Assembly: GCF_030408915.1 (NCBI RefSeq)
Contig: NZ_CP047654.1
Coordinates: 1,240,001-1,304,000 of the forward strand
Source of the DNA: Corynebacterium guangdongense
GTDB taxonomy: Bacteria; Actinomycetota; Actinomycetes; Mycobacteriales; Mycobacteriaceae
Direction: 5' to 3'
DNA length: 64,000 bases
Both the position numbers and the translations under genes were made by a program. A model generated the notes under the pieces. It worked only from the letters and a program-made list of their open reading frames with translations, ran no database searches and had not been told where the DNA came from. Shown piece after piece: positions 1 through 9,051 of the stretch (the first letter of the stretch is position 1; each line of letters opens with the position of its first letter).

Positions 1-83
1 TGGGTGAGCAGTTCGGCAGCGGGCCGACGCTCGCTGACTCCATCGTGCAGGCGGAGCAGAAGCTTCTTCGAAAGATCCGATGA
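1..83 (+). CDS. C-terminal end of an unidentified protein (partial)
   Basis: An open frame enters from the left edge (first complete codon at base 3) and ends in TGA at 81-83. It encodes about 26 residues, ending in a basic helix-like tail (LLRKIR). I do not recognise the family. The gene must start outside the window. It is followed at once by palindromes in the serA upstream region. Confidence 0.55.
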   Translation, partial: GEQFGSGPTLADSIVQAEQKLLRKIR

Positions 84-84
84 A

Positions 85-122
85 TTATGGGCCGACCCAT
101 AACGGGGTATTGATCCGGATCA
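85..122. promoter_or_regulatory. two palindromes upstream of serA, candidate operator
   Basis: Two perfect inverted repeats lie in tandem: TTATGGG-CCGA-CCCATAA (85-102) and the 12-bp palindrome TGATCCGGATCA (111-122). Neither has a T-run after it, so they look more like protein-binding sites than a terminator. They sit about 120-160 bp before the serA start, where a regulator of the serine gene would bind. The regulator is unknown. Confidence 0.4.
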
Positions 123-243
123 GATAACAGTGAGGGGTTAAAGTGTTCACCATCCAATACACAGCACGCTTTGAACGCAGGAGCGTCCGGCAGTGTGGCG
201 GAAGCAAACTACTTTAAACCTGAGCCTGAGGAGTCACCCCGAA

Positions 244-1827
244 GTGTCGAAGCCAGTCGTTCTCATCGCTGACAAGCTTGCCCAGTCCACCGTCGATGCC
301 CTCGGCGACGCAGTTGAGGTCCGCTGGGTGGATGGCCCGAACCGCGAAGAGCTGCTCGCCGCCGTTCCGGAAGCAGACGCCCTCCTGGTCCGCTCCGCCA
401 CCACCGCCGACCGCGAGGTCATCGAGGCCGCCCCGAACCTGAAGATCATCGGCCGTGCGGGCGTCGGTCTGGACAACGTCGACATCGAGGCCGCCACCGA
501 GCGTGGCGTCATGGTCGCCAACGCCCCGACCTCCAACATTCACTCCGCCTGTGAGCTGGCCATCTCCCTGCTGCTGGCCACCGCCCGCCAGATCCCCGCC
601 GCCGACAGCACGCTGCGCGAGCACGAGTGGAAGCGCTCCCAGTTCAAGGGCGTCGAGATCTTCGGCAAGACCGTCGGCATCGTCGGATTCGGCCACATCG
701 GCCAGCTCTTCGCTCAGCGTCTGGCCGCCTTCGAGACCGAGATCATCGCCTACGACCCGTACGCCAACCCGGCTCGCGCCGCTCAGCTCGGCGTCCAGCT
801 GGTCGACCTCGAGGAGCTCGTCGGCCGCTCCGATTTCGTCACCATCCACCTTCCGAAGACCAAGGAGACGGCCGGCATGTTCGACGCCGAGCTGCTCGCG
901 AAGTCCAAGAAGGGCCAGATCATCATCAACGCCGCCCGTGGCGGCATCGTCGACGAGCAGGCGCTTGCCGACGCCATCAAGTCCGGGCACATCCGCGGCG
1001 CCGGCTTCGACGTGTACGCCACCGAGCCGTGCACCGACTCCCCGCTCTTCGAGCTGGATGAGGTCGTCGTGACCCCGCACCTGGGCGCCTCCACCGTCGA
1101 GGCCCAGGATCGCGCCGGCACCGACGTCGCCGATTCCGTCCTCAAGGCGCTGGCCGGCGAGTTCGTCGCCGACGCCGTCAACGTCTCCGGCGGCAAGGTC
1201 GGCGAGGAGGTCTCCGCCTGGCTGGACCTGGCACGCAAGCTCGGCCTGGTCGCCGGACGCTTCTTGAACGCGGCCCCGGTCAACCTCGAGGTCGTCGCCC
1301 GCGGCGAGCTGTCCACCGAGGACGTCGACGTCCTGGCGCTGTCTGCCGTCCGCGGCCTGTTCTCGGCCATCACCGATGAGTCCGTGACCTTCGTCAACGC
1401 CCCGCAGATCGCCGAGCAGCGTGGCCTGGGCTACTCCGTGTCCACCGCCCCGGAGTCCGAGAGCCACCGCTCCGTCATCGAGGTCAAGGTCGCCGGCGCC
1501 AACGGCGAATCCGCCGTCGTCACCGGTGCACTGACGGGTCTGGAGCGCGTCGAGAAGCTCGTGCGCATCAACGACCGTGGCCTGGACCTGCGGGCCGAGG
1601 GCAAGAACCTCTTCCTCAGCTACACCGACCAGCCGGGTGCGCTGGGCAAGGTCGGCATGGCGCTGGGGGAGCAGGGCATCAACATCCAGGCCGCCGCCCT
1701 GACCCAGGCGGCCCGGGGCGATTCCGCCACCCTGATCCTGCGCGTCGAGTCCGAGGTTCCGGCCGAGCTGGAGGAGAAGATCGAGGCGGAGCTCAACGCC
1801 ACCGCGTTCCAGGTTGACCTGGACTAG
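244..1827 (+). CDS. serA: D-3-phosphoglycerate dehydrogenase
   Basis: Cytoplasmic enzyme that oxidises 3-phosphoglycerate to 3-phosphohydroxypyruvate with NAD+, the first step of L-serine synthesis. I chose the GTG at 244 because GAGGAG (228-233) lies 10 nt before it and the protein (527 aa) then begins SKPVVLIAD, as in other actinobacterial SerA. A longer frame opens at 193 but lacks a good ribosome site. Visible features are the Rossmann motif GFGHIG (148-153), the catalytic Arg-Glu-His triad of the D-2-hydroxyacid dehydrogenase family (R232, E261, H279), an intervening (ASB-like) domain from about 315 and a C-terminal ACT domain from about 455. The long actinobacterial form is usually serine-inhibited through these extra domains, an inference from the family. 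Confidence 0.97.
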   Translation: MSKPVVLIADKLAQSTVDALGDAVEVRWVDGPNREELLAAVPEADALLVRSATTADREVIEAAPNLKIIGRAGVGLDNVDIEAATERGVMVANAPTSNIHSACELAISLLLATARQIPAADSTLREHEWKRSQFKGVEIFGKTVGIVGFGHIGQLFAQRLAAFETEIIAYDPYANPARAAQLGVQLVDLEELVGRSDFVTIHLPKTKETAGMFDAELLAKSKKGQIIINAARGGIVDEQALADAIKSGHIRGAGFDVYATEPCTDSPLFELDEVVVTPHLGASTVEAQDRAGTDVADSVLKALAGEFVADAVNVSGGKVGEEVSAWLDLARKLGLVAGRFLNAAPVNLEVVARGELSTEDVDVLALSAVRGLFSAITDESVTFVNAPQIAEQRGLGYSVSTAPESESHRSVIEVKVAGANGESAVVTGALTGLERVEKLVRINDRGLDLRAEGKNLFLSYTDQPGALGKVGMALGEQGINIQAAALTQAARGDSATLILRVESEVPAELEEKIEAELNATAFQVDLD

Positions 1828-1847
1828 TTCCCGGCCTGGTTCAACTC

Positions 1848-1887
1848 GACCGCCGCGGGAGACTGTCTCCCGCGGCGGTCAGTGTTT
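1848..1887 (+). terminator. rho-independent terminator after serA
   Basis: A perfect 13-bp G+C-rich stem (1848-1860 with 1868-1880), extended by GAC/GTC in the loop, is followed by GTTTT. Confidence 0.85.
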
Positions 1888-2117
1888 TCCGGGGGAGGGA
1901 GGCTGGGCCCGAAAACCGGGACCCTGCCCGTGCCTGTCAGATCGTTGGCAATTCTTTGGATGTTGAATGGGAAATTAGTGTCCGGTTGTGTTTAGATTGG
2001 GCCTGCCTCACACCCGAGGTCACTGCGTGCGATGGGACACCCCTGCTCCGTCCATGCGTTCCCCGTATCAGTTGCGTGTCGGCTGCCCGGCACCTCAAGC
2101 CAGCTGGAGAAGCATCC

Positions 2118-4391
2118 GTGAGTATTTCAGTAGATCGGGATCCCCGTCCCGACATCGAGTTCAACGTCGTCGACGGCAAGGACGTCCCCGTCGCCGTGCG
2201 CCCCACCAAGCGCATCACCGGCGTCGAGAAGATCGTCATCGCCCTGGCGTCGCTCGTCGCCGCCCTGGGCTGGGCCGCCATCGCCCTCAACCGTGACGAG
2301 ACCATCAACTCCGTCTGGCTGGTCTTCGCCGCGATCGGCTCGTACATCATCGGCTACAGCCTCTACGCCCGTCTGATCGAGTACAACATCGTCAAGCCGC
2401 GCAACACCCGTGCGACCCCCGCCGAGTACGTCAACGACGGGAAGGACTTCGTCCCCACCCACCGGGGCGTCCTCTTCGGCCATCACTTCGCCGCCATCGC
2501 CGGCGCCGGCCCGCTGGTGGGCCCGGTCATGGCTGCCCAGATGGGGTACCTGCCGGGCACCCTGTGGATCGTCGTCGGCGTGATCTTCGCCGGCGCCGTG
2601 CAGGACTTCCTCGTGCTGTGGGTCTCCACCCGGCGCCGGGGCCGTTCCCTCGGCCAGATGATCCGGGATGAAATGGGCAGGGTCGGCGGCGCCGCCGGCA
2701 TCCTGGCCACCATCGCCATCATGATCATCATCATCGCCGTCCTGGCGCTGATCATCGTCAACGCGCTGGCGGACTCCCCGTGGGGCGTCTTCTCCATCGC
2801 GATGACCATCCCGATCGCCCTGTTCATGGGCGTCTACCTGCGCTACCTGCGCCCGGGGCGCGTCTCGGAGGTCTCGGCCATCGGGGTGGTCCTGCTCATG
2901 GCCGCCATCATCGGCGGCGGCTGGGTCGCCGAGCAGGACTGGGGCCAGGCCTGGTTCACCCTCTCCAAGGAGGCCCTGGCCGCGGCGATCATCATCTACG
3001 GCATCGTCGCCGCCATCCTGCCGGTCTGGCTCCTGCTCGCCCCGCGTGACTACCTGTCGACCTTCATGAAGATCGGCGTCATCGCCTTGCTGGCCGTGGC
3101 CATCCTCCTGCAGCGACCGGAGGTTCAGATGCCGGCCGTGACCTCTTTCGCCATCGAGGGCAATGGCCCGGTCTTCGCGGGCAGCCTCTTCCCCTTCCTC
3201 TTCATCACCATCGCCTGCGGCGCCCTCTCCGGCTTCCACGCCCTGATCTCCTCGGGCACCACCCCGAAGCTGATCGAGAAGGAGTCCCACATGCGCGCCA
3301 TCGGCTACGGCGGCATGCTCATGGAGTCCTTCGTCGCGATCATGGCCCTGATCACCGCCGTCATCATCGACCGGCACATGTACTTCGCCATGAACGCCCC
3401 GGCCGCCCTCACTGGCGGCACCTCCGAGGGCGCGGCCGCCTTCGTCGGCACCCTGGATCTGCCGGGCACCCCGATCACCGCGGGGGAGCTGGACGCGGCC
3501 GCCGCCGCCATCGGCGAGGCCACCATTGTCTCGCGCACCGGCGGCGCGCCCACCCTGGCCTACGGCATGGCCGAGATCATGACCGACCTCTTCGGAAACC
3601 CGGCGCTGCAGGCCTTCTGGTACCACTTCGCCATCATGTTTGAGGCGCTGTTCATCCTCACCACCGTCGACGCCGGCACCCGCGTCGCCCGCTTCATGAT
3701 GAGCGACTCCCTCGGCGCCATCCCGGGACTGGGCAGGTTCCGCGACCACAGCTGGCGGCTGGGCTCCTGGCTGTCGACCTTCATCGTCTGCGCACTGTGG
3801 GGCGCGATCCTGATCATGGGCGTGACCGACCCGCTGGGCGGCATCAACGTCCTGTTCCCGCTGTTCGGTATCGCCAACCAGCTGCTCGCTGCCATGGCGC
3901 TGTCCCTGGTGGTGGTCGTCGTCCTGAAGAAGGGGCTGTACAAGTGGGTCTGGATTCCGCTCATCCCGCTGGTCTGGGACCTGGTGATCACGATGACCGC
4001 GTCCTTCCAGAAGATCTTCCATTCTGACCCGGCCATCGGCTACTGGGCACAGCACGCCCGCTTCAAGGAGGCCGCGCAGCAGGGGCTGACCGAGTTCGGC
4101 ACGGCCAAGAGTCCGGAGGCCATCGACGCCGTCGTCCGCAACACCTTCGTCCAGGGCTCGCTGTCCATCCTCTTCGCCGTTCTCGTCCTCGTGGTCGTCC
4201 TCGCCGCGGTCGCCGCCTCCGTCAAGGCCGTCCGGGAGCGCGCCGCGGGCCTGGAGCCGGAGACCTCCGAGGAGCCGGACACCCCCTCCGAGATCTTCTT
4301 CCCGGCCGGCATGGTCACCACGCGTGAGGAGAAGCAGGTCATTGAGGAATACGCCATCCCGAACTACCACGCCACGCACGGCGGCCACTAG
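2118..4391 (+). CDS. cstA: CstA-family carbon starvation transporter (peptide/pyruvate permease)
   Basis: Polytopic inner-membrane protein of 757 aa, close to the family length. The GTG at 2118 is preceded by GGAGA at 2106-2110, and the N-terminus from there is hydrophilic before the first membrane helix near residue 30. The body carries the CstA core with many transmembrane helices, including an N-terminal FGHHFAAIAGAGP motif and a cytoplasmic tail rich in Glu. CstA proteins import peptides or pyruvate under carbon limitation; the substrate here is not shown by sequence. Its stop codon overlaps the start of the small partner gene, so they are translationally coupled. The 230 bp upstream holds no clear operator that I would commit to. 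Confidence 0.93.
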   Translation: MSISVDRDPRPDIEFNVVDGKDVPVAVRPTKRITGVEKIVIALASLVAALGWAAIALNRDETINSVWLVFAAIGSYIIGYSLYARLIEYNIVKPRNTRATPAEYVNDGKDFVPTHRGVLFGHHFAAIAGAGPLVGPVMAAQMGYLPGTLWIVVGVIFAGAVQDFLVLWVSTRRRGRSLGQMIRDEMGRVGGAAGILATIAIMIIIIAVLALIIVNALADSPWGVFSIAMTIPIALFMGVYLRYLRPGRVSEVSAIGVVLLMAAIIGGGWVAEQDWGQAWFTLSKEALAAAIIIYGIVAAILPVWLLLAPRDYLSTFMKIGVIALLAVAILLQRPEVQMPAVTSFAIEGNGPVFAGSLFPFLFITIACGALSGFHALISSGTTPKLIEKESHMRAIGYGGMLMESFVAIMALITAVIIDRHMYFAMNAPAALTGGTSEGAAAFVGTLDLPGTPITAGELDAAAAAIGEATIVSRTGGAPTLAYGMAEIMTDLFGNPALQAFWYHFAIMFEALFILTTVDAGTRVARFMMSDSLGAIPGLGRFRDHSWRLGSWLSTFIVCALWGAILIMGVTDPLGGINVLFPLFGIANQLLAAMALSLVVVVVLKKGLYKWVWIPLIPLVWDLVITMTASFQKIFHSDPAIGYWAQHARFKEAAQQGLTEFGTAKSPEAIDAVVRNTFVQGSLSILFAVLVLVVVLAAVAASVKAVRERAAGLEPETSEEPDTPSEIFFPAGMVTTREEKQVIEEYAIPNYHATHGGH

Positions 4392-4582
4392 TGCAGGGCG
4401 TCGTCAAGGCCGTGCGGTCGGTGCGCTGGTACGTCGGTGAGCTGATGGGTGATCACGCCTACGCCCGCTACGTTGAGCACCTCAGGCGTCATCACCCCGA
4501 CGCCGAGGTACCCACCGAGCGGGAGTACTGGAGGGCGCGCTACGCGGAGCAGGACGCCAATCCCGGTGCGCGCTGCTGTTGA
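4391..4582 (+). CDS. YbdD/YjiX-family small protein, CstA partner
   Basis: A 63-aa basic protein whose GTG start overlaps the last base of the cstA stop (TAGTG). It shows the family signature: a DHAYARYVEH stretch, then HHP, EYWRARY and a C-terminal CC pair. This DUF466/YbdD family almost always sits directly behind cstA/btsT-type carriers and is thought to be needed for transport, which is inference here. Confidence 0.88.
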   Translation: MQGVVKAVRSVRWYVGELMGDHAYARYVEHLRRHHPDAEVPTEREYWRARYAEQDANPGARCC

Positions 4583-4619
4583 CGCGCGCCGGGTAGGGGT
4601 GAAGCGGGGGAGAGGTTGC

Positions 4620-4650
4620 TAGAATGGGCGCAAACGTCCATCAGGTGAGA
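4620..4650 (+). promoter_or_regulatory. leuB -10 box and candidate LtbR operator
   Basis: TAGAAT (4620-4625) is a good -10 box. CATCAGGTGAGA (4639-4650) follows it and shares CAT-N3-GTGAGA with the leuC leader at 32698-32709. The LtbR motif I recall from C. glutamicum (CA(T/C)ATAGTG(A/G)GA) agrees at 9 of 12 positions, and it too lies downstream of the -10. No good -35 is visible. Confidence 0.6.
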
Positions 4651-4665
4651 GAGGAATCCCACATA

Positions 4666-5685
4666 ATGAAACTCGCAGTGATCGCCGGCGACGGCATCGG
4701 CAAGGAAGTCGTCCCCGAGGCGCTCAAGGCGCTCCACGCCGTCCGCGACGACGTCGAGGCCACCGACTTCGACCTCGGCGCGGACCGCTACCTGCGCACC
4801 GGTGACATCCTCACCGACGAGGACCTGGCCGCTCTGAAGGAGCACGACGTCATCCTGCTGGGCGCGATCGGCGCCCCGGCGGACGTCAAGCCGGGTCTGC
4901 TGGAGCGCGAGCTGCTGCTCAAGCTGCGGTTCTCCCTTGACCACCACGTCAACCTACGCCCGGTCAAGCTCTACCCGTCCTCGGTCTCGCCCCTGGCCGA
5001 CCCGGGCGAGATCGATTTCGTCGTCGTCCGCGAGGGCACCGAGGGGCTCTACGCGGGCAACGGCGGCGTGCTGCGCAAGGGCACTCCGCACGAGGTCGCC
5101 TCCGAGGTCTCCCAGAACACCCGCTTCGGCGCCGAGCGCGTCGTGCGTGACGCCTTCGAGCGCGCGATGACCCGCCGCCGCAAGGTCACGCTGATCCACA
5201 AGAAGAACGTCCTGGTCAACGCCGGCGACATGTGGCAGCGCACCGTTGACGAGGTCGCCGTCGAGTACCCGGACGTCGAGGTCAACTACCAGCACATCGA
5301 CGCCGCGACCATCTACATGGTCACCGATCCGGGCCAGTACGACGTCATCGTCACCGACAACCTCTTCGGCGACATTCTCACCGACCTGGCCGGCGCCGTC
5401 ACCGGCGGCGTGGGTCTGGCGGCCTCGGGCAACATCGACGCCTCCCGGACCAACCCCTCCATGTTCGAACCAGTCCACGGCTCCGCGCCGGATATCGCCG
5501 GCCAGGGTATCGCGGATCCGACCGCCACCATCCTCTCGGTCGCCCTGCTGCTGCGCCACGTCGGCGACGAGGAGAACGCGGCCCGCATCGAGAAGGCCGT
5601 CGCCGAGGACGTCTCCGCCCGCGGCACGTCCACCGCCTCCACTTCCGAGATCGGCGACCGCATCGCCGCCGCGCTCGCGCAGTAA
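4666..5685 (+). CDS. leuB: 3-isopropylmalate dehydrogenase
   Basis: Third enzyme of leucine synthesis: NAD-dependent oxidation and decarboxylation of 3-isopropylmalate to 2-oxoisocaproate in the cytoplasm. The ATG at 4666 follows AGAGAGGA (4648-4655), giving 339 aa starting [12 protein letters not shown], the usual beginning of the family. The isocitrate/isopropylmalate dehydrogenase signature [24 protein letters not shown] segment lies near residues 228-248, and KKNVLVN and [13 protein letters not shown] are conserved substrate and cofactor segments. It is transcribed alone, away from leuCD at 32753, but shares a candidate LtbR site with it. Confidence 0.97.
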   Translation: MKLAVIAGDGIGKEVVPEALKALHAVRDDVEATDFDLGADRYLRTGDILTDEDLAALKEHDVILLGAIGAPADVKPGLLERELLLKLRFSLDHHVNLRPVKLYPSSVSPLADPGEIDFVVVREGTEGLYAGNGGVLRKGTPHEVASEVSQNTRFGAERVVRDAFERAMTRRRKVTLIHKKNVLVNAGDMWQRTVDEVAVEYPDVEVNYQHIDAATIYMVTDPGQYDVIVTDNLFGDILTDLAGAVTGGVGLAASGNIDASRTNPSMFEPVHGSAPDIAGQGIADPTATILSVALLLRHVGDEENAARIEKAVAEDVSARGTSTASTSEIGDRIAAALAQ

Positions 5686-5693
5686 CCTTTCCC

Positions 5694-5734
5694 ACACGGC
5701 GCACCGCCCCTCCGGCAGGGGCGGTGCGCCGTGT
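5694..5734 (+). terminator. terminator hairpin after leuB
   Basis: Perfect 18-bp stem (5694-5711 with 5717-5734) with a 5-nt loop, followed by a short T-containing stretch. Confidence 0.85.
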
Positions 5735-5930
5735 CATTTCCTGACGCCGGCCGGCGCCGGCTCTGCCCCGGAATACACCCCCGGCACGGCCCCCACCCGG
5801 TGGTGGCTCGCTGACCCTCGGGGCGGGGCGCCGACGCTCGGAAAGGAGGGTGGGATAACGTGAGACGACCCTGAGTGACGTTGAGGTGCCCACCGGCACG
5901 CGTCACGAAAATGTTGACGAGAGGATTCTG

Positions 5931-7616
5931 GTGCATACGGTGCGTAGATCGCGGTCGCCGCTGAAGACGGCCACCATCGCGTTGGCCACGGCGGCCACGC
6001 TGGCCCTGACAGGTTGCTCCGCCGCGGGCCCCGACTCCGGGGAGGCCGGAGCCTCCGCCCAGTCCGGGGCGCCGAGGCTGGCGACCTCCGGCCCGGAGAC
6101 GCTTGCCGACGCCGACGGCACCGGCCTGGACGTCACCCGGCGTTTCTTCGAGGCGGCAGACGAGCTTGTCGTCGCCACCGCCCAGGCCGACTCCCAGCGC
6201 ACCGCGGCCACCGAGGCCGTCGAGCGGGGCGTGCCCATGCTCGTCTTCACCGGTGATAACGGGCAGGCCATCGTCGATGAGGCCGCCCGCCTCGGCGCGA
6301 AGGAGCTGCTGACCGCCGGCGAGTTCGAGATTCCGGAGGCCGGGGAACTGGAGGTCACCCCGCTGGCGGTTGGGGCCGCCGAGACGACGGCCTCCGCGGA
6401 AGCTGAAGCCGAAGCTGAAGCGGAGGCGGGCGCCACGGCCACCGCCACGGAGGCCGACGGCCCGGACGGGGCCTCGGATCCGGCGTTGCCGGTGCCGCCC
6501 TCGGAGCAGGAGGACCCGGCGCAGGCCGCCCACGAGGGTGACCCGGAGATCCTGGCCCTGGCCCGCGACATCGCCTCCCTGGCCCCGGCCCGCAACTCCG
6601 AACTGACGCTGCCGCCGCTGCTGGTCACCGAGCAGACCTCCCCGGCCGCGCTCGCCACCGCCAAGGCGGCCGGCGGCCAGACCCACCTGCTCAGCTTCCC
6701 GGACCCCCGCATCACCTCCGAGTCCATGGAGCTGGTCCAGGGCGGGGACACCATCGCGCTGGGCGCCCAGTTCGGCTCCACCGAGGAGTACGCCGAGAAG
6801 GTCGACCTGGCCGCCAACGGCGAACTGCCCGGCGGGGGCGGGCTGGCCTTCCCGGGGCGCCGCATGATCGCCATGTACGGCCATCCCTCCGGCGCCGCCC
6901 TGGGCGTGATGGGTGAGCAGTCGCCCACCGAGGCGGTGGAGCGCCTCCGGCCGATCGTCGAGCAGTACCAGGCGCTCGAGGAGCAGCCGGTGATTCCGGC
7001 CTTCGAGATCATCGTCACCGTCGCCAGCGAGTTCCCCGGTGAGGACGGCGACTACTCCAACGAGGGTGCCCCCGAGGACTTCGTCGGCTACATCGACGCC
7101 ATCACCGAGGCCGGCGGCTACGCCGTTCTCGACCTGCAGCCGGGCCGGGCCTCCTTCCTGGAGCAGGCGAAGCGCTACGAGGAGCTGCTCAAGCGACCCA
7201 ACGTCGGCCTGGCCATCGACCCGGAGTGGCAGATCGGCGCCGAGGAGATGCCCATGCAGCGCATCGGCAACACCACCGCCGCCGAGGTCGACGAGGTGGC
7301 CCAGTGGCTGGCGGATCTGACCCGGGACAACGACCTGCCGCAGAAGGTCTTCATCGTCCATCAGTTCCAGCTGCAGATGGTCCGCGACCGCGAGCAGATC
7401 GACACCTCCCACCTCGAGCTGGCCTTCGTGATCCACGCGGACGGCCACGGCACCCCGGACCTGAAGTTCGAGACCTGGAACGTACTGCGCCAGGGCCTGT
7501 CCGACGACTGGTTCATGGCATGGAAGAACTTCATCGACGAGGACACCCCGACCTTCACACCGGAGCAGACCTACGAGACCGTCAACCCGCGTCCGTGGTT
7601 CGTTTCCTACCAGTAG
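5931..7616 (+). CDS. large secreted lipoprotein with a cell-wall-binding-repeat-like domain
   Basis: The GTG at 5931 follows GAGAGG (5919-5924). The 561-aa product has a basic N-terminus, a hydrophobic segment and the lipobox LTGC, so Cys29 is probably lipidated and the protein anchored outside the membrane. Residues of about 60-125 resemble a putative cell-wall-binding repeat type 2 unit (ADELVVATAQADSQRTAATEA... LVFTGDNGQAIVDEAARLG). A low-complexity acidic linker (AEAEAEAEAEAG) follows near residue 158. The C-terminal half, from about 305, is a conserved domain with FEIIVTVAS, GYAVLDLQPG and VGLAIDPEWQ segments that suggest a TIM-barrel-like fold. I do not know its activity. It stands alone between two strong hairpins. 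Confidence 0.75.
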   Translation: MHTVRRSRSPLKTATIALATAATLALTGCSAAGPDSGEAGASAQSGAPRLATSGPETLADADGTGLDVTRRFFEAADELVVATAQADSQRTAATEAVERGVPMLVFTGDNGQAIVDEAARLGAKELLTAGEFEIPEAGELEVTPLAVGAAETTASAEAEAEAEAEAGATATATEADGPDGASDPALPVPPSEQEDPAQAAHEGDPEILALARDIASLAPARNSELTLPPLLVTEQTSPAALATAKAAGGQTHLLSFPDPRITSESMELVQGGDTIALGAQFGSTEEYAEKVDLAANGELPGGGGLAFPGRRMIAMYGHPSGAALGVMGEQSPTEAVERLRPIVEQYQALEEQPVIPAFEIIVTVASEFPGEDGDYSNEGAPEDFVGYIDAITEAGGYAVLDLQPGRASFLEQAKRYEELLKRPNVGLAIDPEWQIGAEEMPMQRIGNTTAAEVDEVAQWLADLTRDNDLPQKVFIVHQFQLQMVRDREQIDTSHLELAFVIHADGHGTPDLKFETWNVLRQGLSDDWFMAWKNFIDEDTPTFTPEQTYETVNPRPWFVSYQ

Positions 7617-7623
7617 AGGGATG

Positions 7624-7667
7624 AAGACGACAGCACCACCGCGAGTACGCGGTGGTGCTGTCGTCTT
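7624..7667. terminator. bidirectional terminator between convergent genes
   Basis: Perfect 20-bp stem (7624-7643 with 7648-7667), 4-nt loop AGTA. It ends in TT on the plus strand and, read in reverse, also in TT, so it can serve both the lipoprotein gene and dsdA. Confidence 0.85.
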
Positions 7668-7678
7668 TGCCGGAGGTG

Positions 7679-9025
7679 TCAGCGCGCGTTCTCGCGCAGC
7701 CGGGCGCCGGTGTCGAGGTAGGAGGCCATCTCCGGGGCCGGGACCATGGAACCGCCGGTCACCCACGCGACGTGGGTGCACTGCTCCAGGGACTCCGCGT
7801 CCAGCCCCAGGCGGGCCAGGTAATCGGCGTCGCCGGCGACGCGCGCGGGGCCGATCAGTCCGGCCGCGGCGGAGGGTTCAATGCGGATGCCTTCGGTCTC
7901 GTCGAGCAGGCTGATGAGGCGGTAGAGGTTGTCGTCGTCGACGGTGAGGTAGCCGTCGAGAAGCTTCTCCATGCGCTGGCCGACGAAGCCCGAGGGCCGT
8001 CCCACGGCCAGGCCGTCGGCCGCGGTGAGGTTGTCGATGCCGAAGTCCTGCACGCTGACCGCGTCATGCAGCCCGGTGTGCACGCCCAGCAGCATGGCCG
8101 GGGAGTGGGTCGGCTCGACGAAGATGCAGCGCACCGCGTCGCCCAGGGCCGCCTTGAGGCCGAAGGCCACGCCGCCCGGGCCGCCGCCGACGCCGCAGGG
8201 CAGGTAGACGAACATGGGGCGCTCGACGGTGGGGCGCACATCGTAGGCGGCGAGCTGGCCGGCGAAACGGGCGCCGGCGACGGCGTAGCCCAGGAAGAGG
8301 GTGACGGAGTTCTCGTCGTCGACGAAGTGGGTGAGGGGATCGCCCTCGGCCTCGGCGCGGCCCTGCTCGACGGCGACGGAGTAGTCCGACTCGTACTCGA
8401 CGACGTTGACGCCGTGCTCACGCAGCTTGTCCTTCTTCCACTGGCGGGCGTCGGCGGACATGTGGACGCTGGCCTGGAAGCCCAGGGTCGCACTCATGAT
8501 GCCGATCGACAAGCCCAGGTTGCCGGTGGAGCCCACGGCGACCTTGTGGCGCGAGAACAGCTCCCGGGCCTGCTCGGAGCCGAGTTCGCGGTAGTCGCTG
8601 TCCACGGTGATCAGGCCGGCCTCCAGGGCGATCTTCTCGGCGTGGGCGAGCACCTCGTAGATGCCGCCGCGGGCCTTGATCGAACCGGAGATGGGCAGGT
8701 GGGAGTCGAGCTTGGCCCACAGCTGCCCAGGCTGCTCCAGGCTGGCCTGGAGGGCGGGCACGCCCACGAGCGGGGACTCGAGGATGCCGTAGGTGCGGGT
8801 GGCGTCGGGGAAGACCTCGGCGAGGTAGGGGGCGAAACGCTTGAGGCGGTCGGCGGCGTCGCGGACGTCGGACTCGCTCAGTCCGACCGCGGCCAGACCC
8901 TCCTCGGCGGTGCGGGAGGTCGCCTCCGGGTTGAACCAGGACAGCTCCTCCAGGTTCTGCAGCCGGGTGATGAGCGGGAACTGTTCGCTGACGGCGGCGA
9001 CGTCGACGGGGTGGTGCGTGTTCAT
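7679..9025 (-). CDS. dsdA: D-serine ammonia-lyase
   Basis: PLP-dependent cytoplasmic enzyme that converts D-serine to pyruvate and ammonia. The ATG at 9025-9023 has AAAGGA just upstream, and the 448-aa length fits DsdA (about 440). The Schiff-base lysine lies in SGSIKARGG (K117), and [11 protein letters not shown] is the phosphate-binding glycine loop. CGVGGGPGG and the late acidic and glycine segments follow the family pattern. It lies 26 nt downstream of a GntP-type permease on the same strand, so the pair is probably a D-serine uptake and detoxification operon. No dsdC-type regulator is next to it. Confidence 0.93.
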   Translation of the reverse strand: MNTHHPVDVAAVSEQFPLITRLQNLEELSWFNPEATSRTAEEGLAAVGLSESDVRDAADRLKRFAPYLAEVFPDATRTYGILESPLVGVPALQASLEQPGQLWAKLDSHLPISGSIKARGGIYEVLAHAEKIALEAGLITVDSDYRELGSEQARELFSRHKVAVGSTGNLGLSIGIMSATLGFQASVHMSADARQWKKDKLREHGVNVVEYESDYSVAVEQGRAEAEGDPLTHFVDDENSVTLFLGYAVAGARFAGQLAAYDVRPTVERPMFVYLPCGVGGGPGGVAFGLKAALGDAVRCIFVEPTHSPAMLLGVHTGLHDAVSVQDFGIDNLTAADGLAVGRPSGFVGQRMEKLLDGYLTVDDDNLYRLISLLDETEGIRIEPSAAAGLIGPARVAGDADYLARLGLDAESLEQCTHVAWVTGGSMVPAPEMASYLDTGARLRENAR

Positions 9026-9051
9026 GGCGGGGTCCTTTCGAGGGGCGGGGA

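Noticed and set aside
193..243. Longer N-terminus for SerA
   Set aside because: No ribosome site, and residues before 244 have no counterpart in SerA proteins; the GTG at 244 has GAGGAG at the right spacing.
1981..2040. A GlxR-like TGTG...CACA site before cstA
   Set aside because: The two halves are too far apart for the known 16-bp motif.
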